Positions 23,427 to 31,013 of a DNA stretch of 42,521 nt are shown one piece after another; position 1 is the first letter of the stretch; the number at the start of each line of letters is the position of its first letter. This stretch comes from Pseudobdellovibrionaceae bacterium (lineage in GTDB: Bacteria > Bdellovibrionota > Bdellovibrionia > Bdellovibrionales > Bdellovibrionaceae), in contig CANCBY010000002.1 in the NCBI GenBank assembly GCA_947374445.1, positions 1 to 42,521 on the forward strand, in the 5' to 3' direction. Below the pieces are notes generated by a model. The model was not told where the DNA came from. It did not search any database and saw nothing but the letters and a program-made list of their open reading frames with translations. Position numbers and translations under genes: made by a program.

Positions 23427-24847
23427 TTGATGAACCTCACCTGAAATTTACTGCCTTTAATCCGTCCGTCTCTCAGTTTCGTCAGTGCTAGCTGAGAGAC
23501 AGCACTTGCCACTGCCACATATGAAAACCTGTCATGAATTTCAATTTTACCAATATCCGCGCTCTTCAGAGCTGGAAGATTGTCTTTTTGTGCCGTCAAC
23601 GAGCCCAAAATATCACCAGGACGAAGCTTATGCTCGCGCCCGCCTGAAATCGACAGAGTCTGCATCGCAGAGCCCTGATAAGCAGCACCCAAACCGAATT
23701 GGTTCTTAAAGCCCAGAGGTTTTCTGAGCATCGGCACTCCACTCATTTTTTCTAGCTCTTGAATTTTTAACTCTTGATTGGGAGGCATGATCGTCACTGC
23801 CACGCCACTGCGACCCGCTCGTCCAGTGCGACCAATGCGATGAATGTAAGTCTCAGTTTGAGTGGGAAGATCCAAATTAACCACGAGCTCTAAGTTGTCG
23901 ATATCAAGACCGCGAGCCGCCACATCGGTTGCCACCAAAATTCTTGTCGAACCATTTTTGAACATCGACATCACGCGGTCACGCTCACGCTGTTCTAAAT
24001 CTCCATGCAGTGCTGAACAGCTGACCTGGCTTTGAGCTAAAAGATCAGTAACCTCAGCGATGGTAGCCTTTTGATTGCAAAATACCACCACCGATTGAGC
24101 GGGATGTTGCTGCAACACTCGCATCAAAGTTTTCACGCGGTCTGCGGTGGGGCTTTCGTAGACGTACTGCTCAATGTTTCGTTTGAGCTCTGCAGACACT
24201 TCAATTTTGATTCTGACTGGATTTTTTTGATATCTGCGACTGAGAGCTTCGATTTCATTTGGAAATGTAGCAGAAAATAAAACTGTTTGTCTCTTGGCTG
24301 GCAGAGAATCGATCACGGCTTTGATCTCCTCTTCGAAGCCCATCTCGAGCATCTTATCAGCCTCGTCTAAAACGAGTGTCTTTAATTCTGAGACATCGAT
24401 ACGGCCTTTAGTGCCATGATCTAAAATCCGCCCAGGGGTTCCTACTAAGATGTGCACTCCTGCCTTTAAAGATTCGGCCTGCTCACGGCCTGGCTGGCCT
24501 CCGATTAGTGACAAAACTTGAAGACCCGGAAGCAACCGGCCTAGCTTACGAAAATCAGCCACAACCTGAGCCACTAACTCTCTGGTTGGACAGATGATGA
24601 GAGCTTGCACCTGAGCCCCTTGCTGTCGAGACATGTCGAGGTTGTGTAAAATTGGCAGAACGAAGGCCGCCGTTTTTCCACTGCCGGTCTGAGACTGGCC
24701 AATCAAATCTTTGCCAGTAAGCAAAACGGGAATGGCGGCCGCTTGAATTTCAGTCATCGAATCAAAACCCAAATCAGCCACAACAGCGCAGAGCTCATCT
24801 TTGAGCAAAGTAGATTTAAAATCGAGAGAAGGTTCTGTAGAAGTCAT
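23423..24847 (-). CDS. dbpA: ATP-dependent RNA helicase DbpA
   Basis: The 474 residues carry the DEAD-box set: Q motif TEIQAAAIPVL, motif I SQTGSGKT, motif II DEAD in VLDEADKMLEMGF, motif III SAT in LFSATFP, and motif VI HRIGRTGRAG. The C-terminal ~75 residues (HKLRPGDILGSLT and the final SKFQVRFIK) match the DbpA RNA-binding domain, which recognises hairpin 92 of 23S rRNA during late 50S assembly. Length fits the family. It is the first gene of the likely operon and is coupled by ATGA to the ABC-F gene. No strong ribosome binding site is visible before its ATG. Confidence 0.92.
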   Translation of the reverse strand: MTSTEPSLDFKSTLLKDELCAVVADLGFDSMTEIQAAAIPVLLTGKDLIGQSQTGSGKTAAFVLPILHNLDMSRQQGAQVQALIICPTRELVAQVVADFRKLGRLLPGLQVLSLIGGQPGREQAESLKAGVHILVGTPGRILDHGTKGRIDVSELKTLVLDEADKMLEMGFEEEIKAVIDSLPAKRQTVLFSATFPNEIEALSRRYQKNPVRIKIEVSAELKRNIEQYVYESPTADRVKTLMRVLQQHPAQSVVVFCNQKATIAEVTDLLAQSQVSCSALHGDLEQRERDRVMSMFKNGSTRILVATDVAARGLDIDNLELVVNLDLPTQTETYIHRIGRTGRAGRSGVAVTIMPPNQELKIQELEKMSGVPMLRKPLGFKNQFGLGAAYQGSAMQTLSISGGREHKLRPGDILGSLTAQKDNLPALKSADIGKIEIHDRFSYVAVASAVSQLALTKLRDGRIKGSKFQVRFIK

Positions 24848-25024
24848 TCGGCGCTACTTAAACCACATAACCCTCTGAAAGTCTTTAGATTTTAAGATCC
24901 TCATAGTGGCTTACTAGCATGGGTGAAAAGCTTACAGCCATGACCAAAACTGGCGCAAAACAAAGTGTGTTTTTGGGCCTTAAAATAGCTTGGATTTTTA
25001 AAGGCAATTCTCTAGGCTCAAAGC

Positions 25025-25450
25025 ATGATTTGGAAACAAAAACCTCAGCTCGCTGGCCTTCAAAAAATCTGCTTAAACACCATGTGCGATCACCTGGGGG
25101 TGGAGTTCACCGAATGTGGAGATGACTTTCTTGTCGCCAAAATGCCTGTGGACCGCCGAACTAAACAACCTGCAGGTTTATTGCACGGAGGCGCCTCGGT
25201 CGCATTAGCAGAGTCTTTGGGAAGTATTGCATCTGCTCTTTGCTTGGAAGCTGGCTCAACAAAAATGCCGGTCGGAATAGAAATCAATGCCAACCACCTC
25301 AAGTCCGCTCGATCGGGCTTTGTCTATGGCAAGGTCACTCCGCTAAGAGTGGGAAAAAACCTGCATGTTTGGAATATTGAAATTAAAAATGAAGCCCAAG
25401 AAATCGTCTGTATGAGCCGTCTGACCGTGATGATCGTCGAAAATTCTTAA
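25025..25450 (+). CDS. Hotdog thioesterase (MenI/EntH-like)
   Basis: This 141-residue single hotdog protein has GLLHGGASVALAESLGS, the active-site helix of the YdiI/EntH group. H54 and E63 fall where the catalytic residues of those enzymes are; E63 even has the same number as in the E. coli proteins, from memory. YdiI (MenI) hydrolyses 1,4-dihydroxy-2-naphthoyl-CoA in menaquinone synthesis and EntH proofreads enterobactin synthesis; several acyl-CoAs are accepted. No menaquinone or siderophore genes are nearby, so the substrate is open. The ATG at 25025 is preceded by AGG at a suitable distance. Confidence 0.87.
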   Translation: MIWKQKPQLAGLQKICLNTMCDHLGVEFTECGDDFLVAKMPVDRRTKQPAGLLHGGASVALAESLGSIASALCLEAGSTKMPVGIEINANHLKSARSGFVYGKVTPLRVGKNLHVWNIEIKNEAQEIVCMSRLTVMIVENS

Positions 25451-25463
25451 AGACAAGCATTAA

Positions 25464-26798
25464 TTATTTTGCGCTGAGGACTCGTTCAACCGCAGCGTAA
25501 ATTTTTATAAACTCGCCGTGCTGATAATAATCAAATCTTGATTTTAAGAACTCTAAAGGCGAAATTCCAAAATTGTCGACACTATGATAGATTATATCTT
25601 CAGCTAAAATAAAAATTGCCGAAAGTGGTGCAATTGTCTTGTAATCTATTCCCATAGGAAAGCCGGTTCCATCGATTTTTTCATGATGCTGAATAATTAA
25701 CTCTTCCACATCCGAAGGACAGCTTGACCAGGCAGCAATTAGTTCTGAAGCCTTCTTCGGATGCCATACAAGCCGCATCATTCCCGGATCATCAGTGAAC
25801 TGCCTGAAGTCTGTCGAGTTTATCAAAGTTTGCTTACTAGTAAAAAGCTCTTCATCCAAATCGACATCATGAAGTAAAGCCGCATAAGTTAACTTTTGCA
25901 AAGTGGCAGAAGCCACCCATCCGAGCTCTTTTGCAATCGCGGTACATAAGATAGCAAGCATATAACAATGAGCACTGAGGCGGCTCTGTTTTGAGTCAGA
26001 GAAGTCCTTGAAAGCTGATTTAAAATTAACGGTCTGAGACATAACTGCAAGACCACGAGAGATGTTTTCTTGAGCTAAATTAATGACTTTTTCAGTGAAG
26101 CCAAATTTACGACTGGCCTTCATCACAAGATCCCAGTCACGACTCAATATCTCCAAGCAATCTTTCGGGTCTGCTTGATCCCATGCCACTTGCGAAAAAA
26201 CATTTTTCCTAAATTGACCAATAAAAATACTATAGTCACCGAGCTCAACAAAAAGACTGCTGATTCCGCGCGAGCGCATCTTTTGCGCATCAACCGCAGT
26301 GAACAGATTTTTTGCGTGACTTAACTTAACAAAATGATTTTCACTGAGCTGAATGAACAAAGGAACACTGACCGAGTTCATTTTCTCAAGAATTTCGATT
26401 GCTACAGGAATGTAGCCAGACTTCCAATCCTTGGTCTCGGCGTGATTTACAAGAAGCTGCACCTTTCCGATCAAGAGTTCTTCTTCAAAGGGCTTCTGTA
26501 AAGCTTCAAAATATAGGTCGTGATTGAACTCACTCAAATGGCTGTAGGCCTGCGAGCTCACCAACATGAAAGGCACCCGGCTCGAGATCTGTCGAAGGCT
26601 CTTAAATATATCGTGGCCGTTCTTAGTGCTCATCTTGTAGCCAGAGATAACAATGTCAAACTGACCTTGCGATTCGAGTATGCGCACGGCCTCCGCACCA
26701 TCTTCGGCCTGTACAATATCTGTTACAAATTGAGACGAAAGCATCATTGCCGTGAGCTCACGCACATCGGCACTTTTATCGACAAGTAAAATTTTCAT
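25464..26798 (-). CDS. Degenerate receiver fused to an HD-GYP-type domain
   Basis: The 444 residues begin with a receiver-like domain (1-~115). D7 and the late lysine (K102, in LQKPF) are kept, but the phospho-accepting aspartate is Gly53 (IVISGYKMS) and the second acidic residue is Lys8. It therefore cannot be phosphorylated in the usual way. The C-terminal HD-GYP region has the metal ligands H277, H310-D311, H346, H371-H372 and D401, but lacks the Lys of HDxGK (HDVDLDE) and has GFP in place of GYP. A Bdellovibrio HD-GYP protein lacking the active-site Tyr has been described (Bd1817, from memory). It may cleave or only bind c-di-GMP. Confidence 0.83.
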   Translation of the reverse strand: MKILLVDKSADVRELTAMMLSSQFVTDIVQAEDGAEAVRILESQGQFDIVISGYKMSTKNGHDIFKSLRQISSRVPFMLVSSQAYSHLSEFNHDLYFEALQKPFEEELLIGKVQLLVNHAETKDWKSGYIPVAIEILEKMNSVSVPLFIQLSENHFVKLSHAKNLFTAVDAQKMRSRGISSLFVELGDYSIFIGQFRKNVFSQVAWDQADPKDCLEILSRDWDLVMKASRKFGFTEKVINLAQENISRGLAVMSQTVNFKSAFKDFSDSKQSRLSAHCYMLAILCTAIAKELGWVASATLQKLTYAALLHDVDLDEELFTSKQTLINSTDFRQFTDDPGMMRLVWHPKKASELIAAWSSCPSDVEELIIQHHEKIDGTGFPMGIDYKTIAPLSAIFILAEDIIYHSVDNFGISPLEFLKSRFDYYQHGEFIKIYAAVERVLSAK

Positions 26799-26977
26799 AC
26801 ATTGATACTAAATAGGTCCGAGCCTAGCGTCTACTTTATTTCAGCGTTATCAGCAGTCTTTCGTCTATAAACAATTATTTTTTACACATTCTTTACTCAA
26901 AACAAGACGATGAGTGATCTATTTTGAAACACTGCCGAAAATAATTTGCCTATTCATTAAATAGTTCTTAGCTCGAT

Positions 26978-27004
26978 TTAAGTTTTGGTTGAGGGCACCG
27001 ATAA
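26978..27004 (+). promoter_or_regulatory. Sigma-28 (FliA)-type promoter
   Basis: TTAAGTTT-N11-ACCGATAA matches the enterobacterial FliA consensus TAAAGTTT-N11-GCCGATAA at 14 of 16 positions with exact spacing. The next element downstream is a strong ribosome binding site (AGGAGG) and the TTG start at 27038, giving a predicted leader of about 27 nt. Consensus drift in Bdellovibrionota is not known to me, so the promoter is a prediction. Confidence 0.65.
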
Positions 27005-27037
27005 TACCTCTGTTACTACTTTAGACCAGGAGGCCCC

Positions 27038-27346
27038 TTGAAACCATATAAATATCTGTATGCAATTCTTTTCACGCTCGGTGTACTGCTGCCAAACTTC
27101 ACCCAGGCCAAAGTCAGCGAGGGGCACAAAAAAGCAGCCAAATACATGAAAACTCTTCCTTCTAAGAGCCAGCGCGCACCTGCGTCTGCTGGAAAGCACA
27201 AAGTAAAACGCCCTGCGAAGCGCTCTGAAAAAACAGCTAAAAACCACTCGAGTTCAAATCGCAAACCGGCTTCAAAAAAGAAAGCAAAAAAAGCCAAATC
27301 GAAATCAAAAAAATCAAAGAAAAAATCTAAATCTTACGGTGGATGA
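27038..27346 (+). CDS. Very basic exported peptide
   Basis: This 102-residue protein begins at TTG behind AGGAGG. A signal peptide (cleavage TQA-K) leads to a short segment KVSEGHKKAAKYMKTLPSK and then a Lys/Ser/Ala/Arg-rich tail resembling histone H1 or eukaryotic nucleic-acid-binding tails. It ends SYGG. There are no cysteines in the mature part. Such a tail would bind DNA, RNA, LPS or acidic polymers outside the cytoplasm. The sigma-28-type promoter directly upstream suggests expression with motility genes. The radical SAM gene begins 43 nt after its stop codon, with no terminator between. Confidence 0.8.
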   Translation: MKPYKYLYAILFTLGVLLPNFTQAKVSEGHKKAAKYMKTLPSKSQRAPASAGKHKVKRPAKRSEKTAKNHSSSNRKPASKKKAKKAKSKSKKSKKKSKSYGG

Positions 27347-27389
27347 GAATAATCACACCACGTAGGGATATTTTAGTAAGATATTGCTG

Positions 27390-28271
27390 ATGAAACGATT
27401 TAATAAAATTAATATTGAAATCAGCAATATCTGCAATCTTCAATGCAGTTTTTGCCCAGCGGTGATTCGCAGTCCTAAACTAATGAGTCTCGAACTTTTC
27501 CAAAAAATTATCAACCAAGTCGCTCCGCTCACCGAGCAAGTGTGCTTCCATTTGATGGGAGACCCTCTCGTACATCCTGAGCTTGAAAAAATGGTGCTTT
27601 ATTGCAACGAAAAAAAAGTGCCAGTTTTTTTTGTAACCAATGGCGTATTGCTCAAACAAAATTTTGAAAAAAAATTGTCGTTTCTTTTAAATCCAACCTT
27701 CCGCCAAATAAATTTTTCATTGCACAGCTTCGCTGACAATTTTGGCGACAAAGATCCGACCGACTATCTCGAAAAGATATTCCGCTTTACAGAGATAGCT
27801 CTAGAGCAACGGCCCGAGCTTTATCTCAACTACCGCCTTTGGAATTTGCAAGAAGCCCGAAGTTCTACGTCCGGCAATAAAATTATTTTACAAAAAATTG
27901 AAGAGCACTTTGGCTTCAAAGCTATTCAGCAAATAGATGTAAGAAAAAATAAAAGCCATAAAATTAAAAACCGTCTCTATCTTCATTATGACACCGAGTT
28001 TATTTGGCCAAGCCTGGATCTACCATTCCTAGGGCAAAAGGGAACTTGCTATGGACTGAACTCTCACTTCGGCATCTTGGTCGATGGAACTGTTGTCCCC
28101 TGCTGCCTCGATAAAGAAGGAGCTATCCCCCTTGGTAAAATTGATGATCAGCCTCTCCAGGAGATACTCGATAGCCCTAAAGCTCGCGCAATTTCTGATG
28201 GTTTTAAAAAAAATAAGTTGGTCGAAAGCCTTTGCCAGCGATGTCAATACATCGAGCGCTTTCAATCTTAG
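27390..28271 (+). CDS. Radical SAM/SPASM-domain protein
   Basis: Starting at the ATG at 27390, two codons inside the open frame, the protein has 293 residues. The radical SAM motif CNLQCSFC binds the [4Fe-4S] cluster that cleaves S-adenosylmethionine. The SAM-binding strand is VCFHLMGDPLVHPEL. The C-terminal SPASM/twitch-type cysteines are GTCYG, VVPCCLD and LCQRCQ, for auxiliary iron-sulfur cluster(s). Proteins of this type modify peptides or act on other substrates. No substrate is known here; the small basic peptide gene immediately upstream is a candidate. The ribosome binding site is weak, so translation may depend on upstream transcription. Confidence 0.87.
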   Translation: MKRFNKINIEISNICNLQCSFCPAVIRSPKLMSLELFQKIINQVAPLTEQVCFHLMGDPLVHPELEKMVLYCNEKKVPVFFVTNGVLLKQNFEKKLSFLLNPTFRQINFSLHSFADNFGDKDPTDYLEKIFRFTEIALEQRPELYLNYRLWNLQEARSSTSGNKIILQKIEEHFGFKAIQQIDVRKNKSHKIKNRLYLHYDTEFIWPSLDLPFLGQKGTCYGLNSHFGILVDGTVVPCCLDKEGAIPLGKIDDQPLQEILDSPKARAISDGFKKNKLVESLCQRCQYIERFQS

Positions 28272-28337
28272 ACCAACAAGCAACACAATATCCAAATCCT
28301 GCCCCAAAGTCCTGACATAAGACCTTAAAACCAGGAC

Positions 28338-28366
28338 TGGTAGCGCTTCGGCTTTGAACCTATAAT
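28338..28366 (+). promoter_or_regulatory. Possible sigma-70 promoter before the coiled-coil gene
   Basis: A perfect -10 hexamer TATAAT occurs at 28361-28366, 38 nt before the ATG at 28405. No good -35 element is present at the usual distance (TGGTAG at 28338-28343), so it would be a weak or activated promoter. It fits a transcript covering the coiled-coil gene and the diguanylate cyclase. Confidence 0.4.
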
Positions 28367-28404
28367 TAAAGCTCAACCCATGCAATATACAGAGGTCATT
28401 GCTT

Positions 28405-28698
28405 ATGGCATCAGTCTCAGGAAGAGCCGGATCACGCGCCGACGAAGTTCAGCAGCTCAAGGATAATTTTGCAAAAAAAGAGAGTCAGGTTGAAAAAGAG
28501 CACAGCAGTGAAATTCACCGAATCACAGCTAACCACGAGCAAGAGATCACTCGAATTCAAGATCACAGCAAAGAGGAAATTGACCAATTTAAATCTCGCT
28601 ACCAAGAAAAATTCAGTGACCGAGAAAAGCAATATCAAAAAGATATTGAATCTATCAAAGCCCTTTATCAAAAAAAATTAGAAGACAAACGCGGATAG
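28405..28698 (+). CDS. Small coiled-coil protein
   Basis: Starting at the ATG at 28405, the 97-residue protein is almost entirely a Glu/Lys/Gln-rich helix with a heptad-like pattern from about residue 15 (KDNFAKKESQVEKEHSSEI and on), after a short MASVSGRAG head. It has no cysteine, no signal peptide and no membrane segment. A ribosome binding site AGAGG lies 9 nt upstream. It precedes the diguanylate cyclase by 25 bp and is presumably co-expressed. A scaffold or partner role for the cyclase is plausible but unproven. Confidence 0.72.
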   Translation: MASVSGRAGSRADEVQQLKDNFAKKESQVEKEHSSEIHRITANHEQEITRIQDHSKEEIDQFKSRYQEKFSDREKQYQKDIESIKALYQKKLEDKRG

Positions 28699-28723
28699 AT
28701 TTTATCCCTGAAGGAGGCCACTC

Positions 28724-29836
28724 GTGCGCCAGTGGGTCAAAAAATTAGTAGATCAATTTGAGCTCGACGTAAAAGAGCCAAAAAATGGCGAAGCCACTCC
28801 ATCGAAGCATGAGATCAGTGAAGAGCTTGCGACCGTGCTATTTATGATCGACATCTACAATAAAAATCTCTTTGAAGTCGAACATCATCCTATTCGTAAA
28901 ACTCGCGAAACTTTAGATGATTTTGCAAAAGGCATGGTTGAAACCGACCGCGAAAAGCTTGAGAAAACACTTTTCCGTTTCAGGCAATATATGGCGAGTT
29001 ATCGACTGGATGAGTATTCATACATTCAAAAAACTTTCGAAGACTTTAAAAATATCATTTGGGATTTTGCCGACCAACTGGGGGATGAGATTCATATCGA
29101 GCGAGCTCAAGATTTTGAGCTCAAAAGCCATCTTGAGGGCCTGCGTGAAGCAGTAGAATCCAACTCTATCCAGCAGCTCCGTGCCAAATCACGAGAATTT
29201 ATCGATACCTATGTCGAAAGCCAAACGCGCAAAGATGAGCGCCGTACTCGCAGAGTTGAATCGATTCAAAAAAATCTACACGCAGTCAAAAAGCAACTTA
29301 TGGAAGCCAACCTCACCGCGAGGCTCGATCACCTCACCGGAGCCCACAACCGCAAGAGCTTTGATGAGCAGCTTAAACGCTATCACAGTCTTTCACAAAT
29401 TTCAGATCACCATGTCTCCATGATTATTCTTGATATAGATCATTTCAAAAAAGTGAACGATACCTACGGGCACGATGTTGGTGATTTTGTTATCAAAGAA
29501 TGCGTGCGCCTCGCCAAAGAAATATTTTCGCGGGAGGGCGATTTCGTAGCCCGCATCGGTGGCGAAGAGTTCGCCGTGATTCTTCCTGATTATCAAGTCG
29601 AACACTGCATGAAAAAAGCAGAGGACTTATTGGCTCATGTGCGCAAGCAAGTATTTATTCAGGCCCAGCAAGAGATTCGATTCACGGTCTCTATGGGAAT
29701 TGCTCAGCTTTTACCTACTGAAAGTGTTGAGAACTGGGTTAAAAGGGCCGACTCCGCACTTTACGAGTCTAAAAAAACAGGTCGCAACAAATTTACAGTG
29801 GCCACCAAAGACCAAAAAATTCAGCAAGTCGCTTAA
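28724..29836 (+). CDS. GGDEF diguanylate cyclase with intact inhibitory site
   Basis: The 370-residue protein starts at GTG behind GGAGG. Residues 1-195 are a helical sensory or dimerisation region with no membrane segment. The cyclase domain (about 200-360) begins LDHLTGAHNR, has DIDHFKKVNDTYGHDVGD, and the active site GGEEF (279-283). An RxxD inhibitory site (R270, D273) sits exactly five residues before GGEEF, so product inhibition by c-di-GMP is expected. It makes c-di-GMP from two GTP. The coiled-coil gene 25 bp upstream is a likely partner. No receiver is fused. Confidence 0.92.
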   Translation: MRQWVKKLVDQFELDVKEPKNGEATPSKHEISEELATVLFMIDIYNKNLFEVEHHPIRKTRETLDDFAKGMVETDREKLEKTLFRFRQYMASYRLDEYSYIQKTFEDFKNIIWDFADQLGDEIHIERAQDFELKSHLEGLREAVESNSIQQLRAKSREFIDTYVESQTRKDERRTRRVESIQKNLHAVKKQLMEANLTARLDHLTGAHNRKSFDEQLKRYHSLSQISDHHVSMIILDIDHFKKVNDTYGHDVGDFVIKECVRLAKEIFSREGDFVARIGGEEFAVILPDYQVEHCMKKAEDLLAHVRKQVFIQAQQEIRFTVSMGIAQLLPTESVENWVKRADSALYESKKTGRNKFTVATKDQKIQQVA

Positions 29837-29862
29837 ATCTTTAAGGAGACTGGTAGCTTTCT

Positions 29863-29891
29863 AACACCCCTGACTAAAAGTTAGGGGTGTT
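29863..29891 (+). terminator. Terminator after the diguanylate cyclase
   Basis: AACACCCCTGACT (29863-29875) pairs with AGTTAGGGGTGTT (29879-29891) around an AAA loop, with one G-T wobble. It is 26 nt after the stop codon and continues into TTGTCTATTC, a weak U-tract. Confidence 0.8.
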
Positions 29892-29964
29892 TGTCTATTC
29901 ACTCACCTGCTTACACTCCTGTCAAAACGCTGATGCGGCTGAATCGCTCTTAAACCGATTTTAC

Positions 29965-29982
29965 TTGGCGCCGCAATTGCTA
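29965..29982 (+). promoter_or_regulatory. Sigma-54-like box
   Basis: TTGGCGC-N5-TTGCTA matches the sigma-54 pattern TGGCAC-N5-TTGC with one change and correct GG-to-GC spacing. The expected transcription start would be at about 29991, only a few bases before the ATG at 29994. That would give a nearly leaderless message, so the match may be fortuitous. Confidence 0.3.
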
Positions 29983-29993
29983 TTGATAGGCTC

Positions 29994-31013
29994 ATGAAGC
30001 AATTTATACCTAATCACAATCTACATCTTATCTCGGCTCTTATAACTAGCGCTCCGCTATGGGCATTTTCAGAGGTTGACCTGCTCACCGGCGCTCTCTT
30101 AAAAGAGTCAACAGATCCCGCTTTGCCACACAAAGCTCGGTCTCGCCGCAACTACTCGAGTCGAAGCCTGCACCGAGGAATATTTGGTTTTGGCTGGTGC
30201 AGTGATCTCGAAAGAAAGATCGAAATTTCAGACACACAAATAACCTATTATGATTGCAATAAAGAGCAAGGAGAGAGCTTTTCCCGCACGGCCCATGGTG
30301 ATTTTAATAACGCCCGCAAAACAGAGAAAATCGTAATTACCTCCAGAGGCTATAAATACTTCAGCAACAATAATCACATTCAAACATTTGACAACAAAGG
30401 CAGGCTATCAGAAATCGTAACTCCTGCGGGCCTGGCACTGATCCAATACAGTTCCAATGGCCCTATCGAAAAAGTCAGCATCAATAAAAAAGTCGTGAGC
30501 ACATGGAGCTGGAATAATGATCACAGCAAAGTAAAGGCTATCTATTCAGCGGATGAAGTTCACAGCGAATATTTTTATGAAGACAGCGATCTGATCGCGG
30601 TGAAAACCAGTGTCGATAAAAAAAACGAAGCCTACTCGTACGACAGGCAACACAATATGCTGAGCACAAGCGATGAAACCTACGAATACAATGATCTGCT
30701 CGATGTTGTTGTGACTGTTAAAAAAAGCAATTTTTGCAACGAAAAGTATTCTTATAATAGCGAGAGCCCGCAATCACAAAAAACAATTGTCACCATCAAG
30801 TGTAAAAACCAAGGACAAAAAAGAAAATCAGTTCTCTTCAGGTTTAAATCCTCTGGCGAAGGAGCCTACAACAGATCGATAACTCAAATTGAACTCAATC
30901 AAGAAAACCGCATTCAAGTTTATCAGTTCTCAAACTCACTCAAAATTGCACAACAAAAAAATTACGATCGTAGAGCCCTCGCAAAAACCAGAATAGGAGC
31001 AGAAAGTGAATAA
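29994..31013 (+). CDS. Short exported Rhs/YD-repeat-like protein
   Basis: This 339-residue protein has an N-terminal export segment (about residues 11-25, ending WAFS). RRNYSSRSLHRGIFGFGWCSDLERKIE then matches the DUF6531 start of Rhs proteins, and later Tyr/Asp patterns such as DNKGRLSEIVTPAG and EAYSYDRQHNMLSTSDETYEYND resemble YD repeats. It is far shorter than a full Rhs toxin (over 1000 residues): no shell, no C-terminal toxin and no DPxG cleavage motif are visible. The ribosome binding site is weak (AGG). The gene overlaps the subtilisin start by 8 bp, so the two are co-translated. It may be a substrate, partner or chaperone of that protease. Confidence 0.7.
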   Translation: MKQFIPNHNLHLISALITSAPLWAFSEVDLLTGALLKESTDPALPHKARSRRNYSSRSLHRGIFGFGWCSDLERKIEISDTQITYYDCNKEQGESFSRTAHGDFNNARKTEKIVITSRGYKYFSNNNHIQTFDNKGRLSEIVTPAGLALIQYSSNGPIEKVSINKKVVSTWSWNNDHSKVKAIYSADEVHSEYFYEDSDLIAVKTSVDKKNEAYSYDRQHNMLSTSDETYEYNDLLDVVVTVKKSNFCNEKYSYNSESPQSQKTIVTIKCKNQGQKRKSVLFRFKSSGEGAYNRSITQIELNQENRIQVYQFSNSLKIAQQKNYDRRALAKTRIGAESE

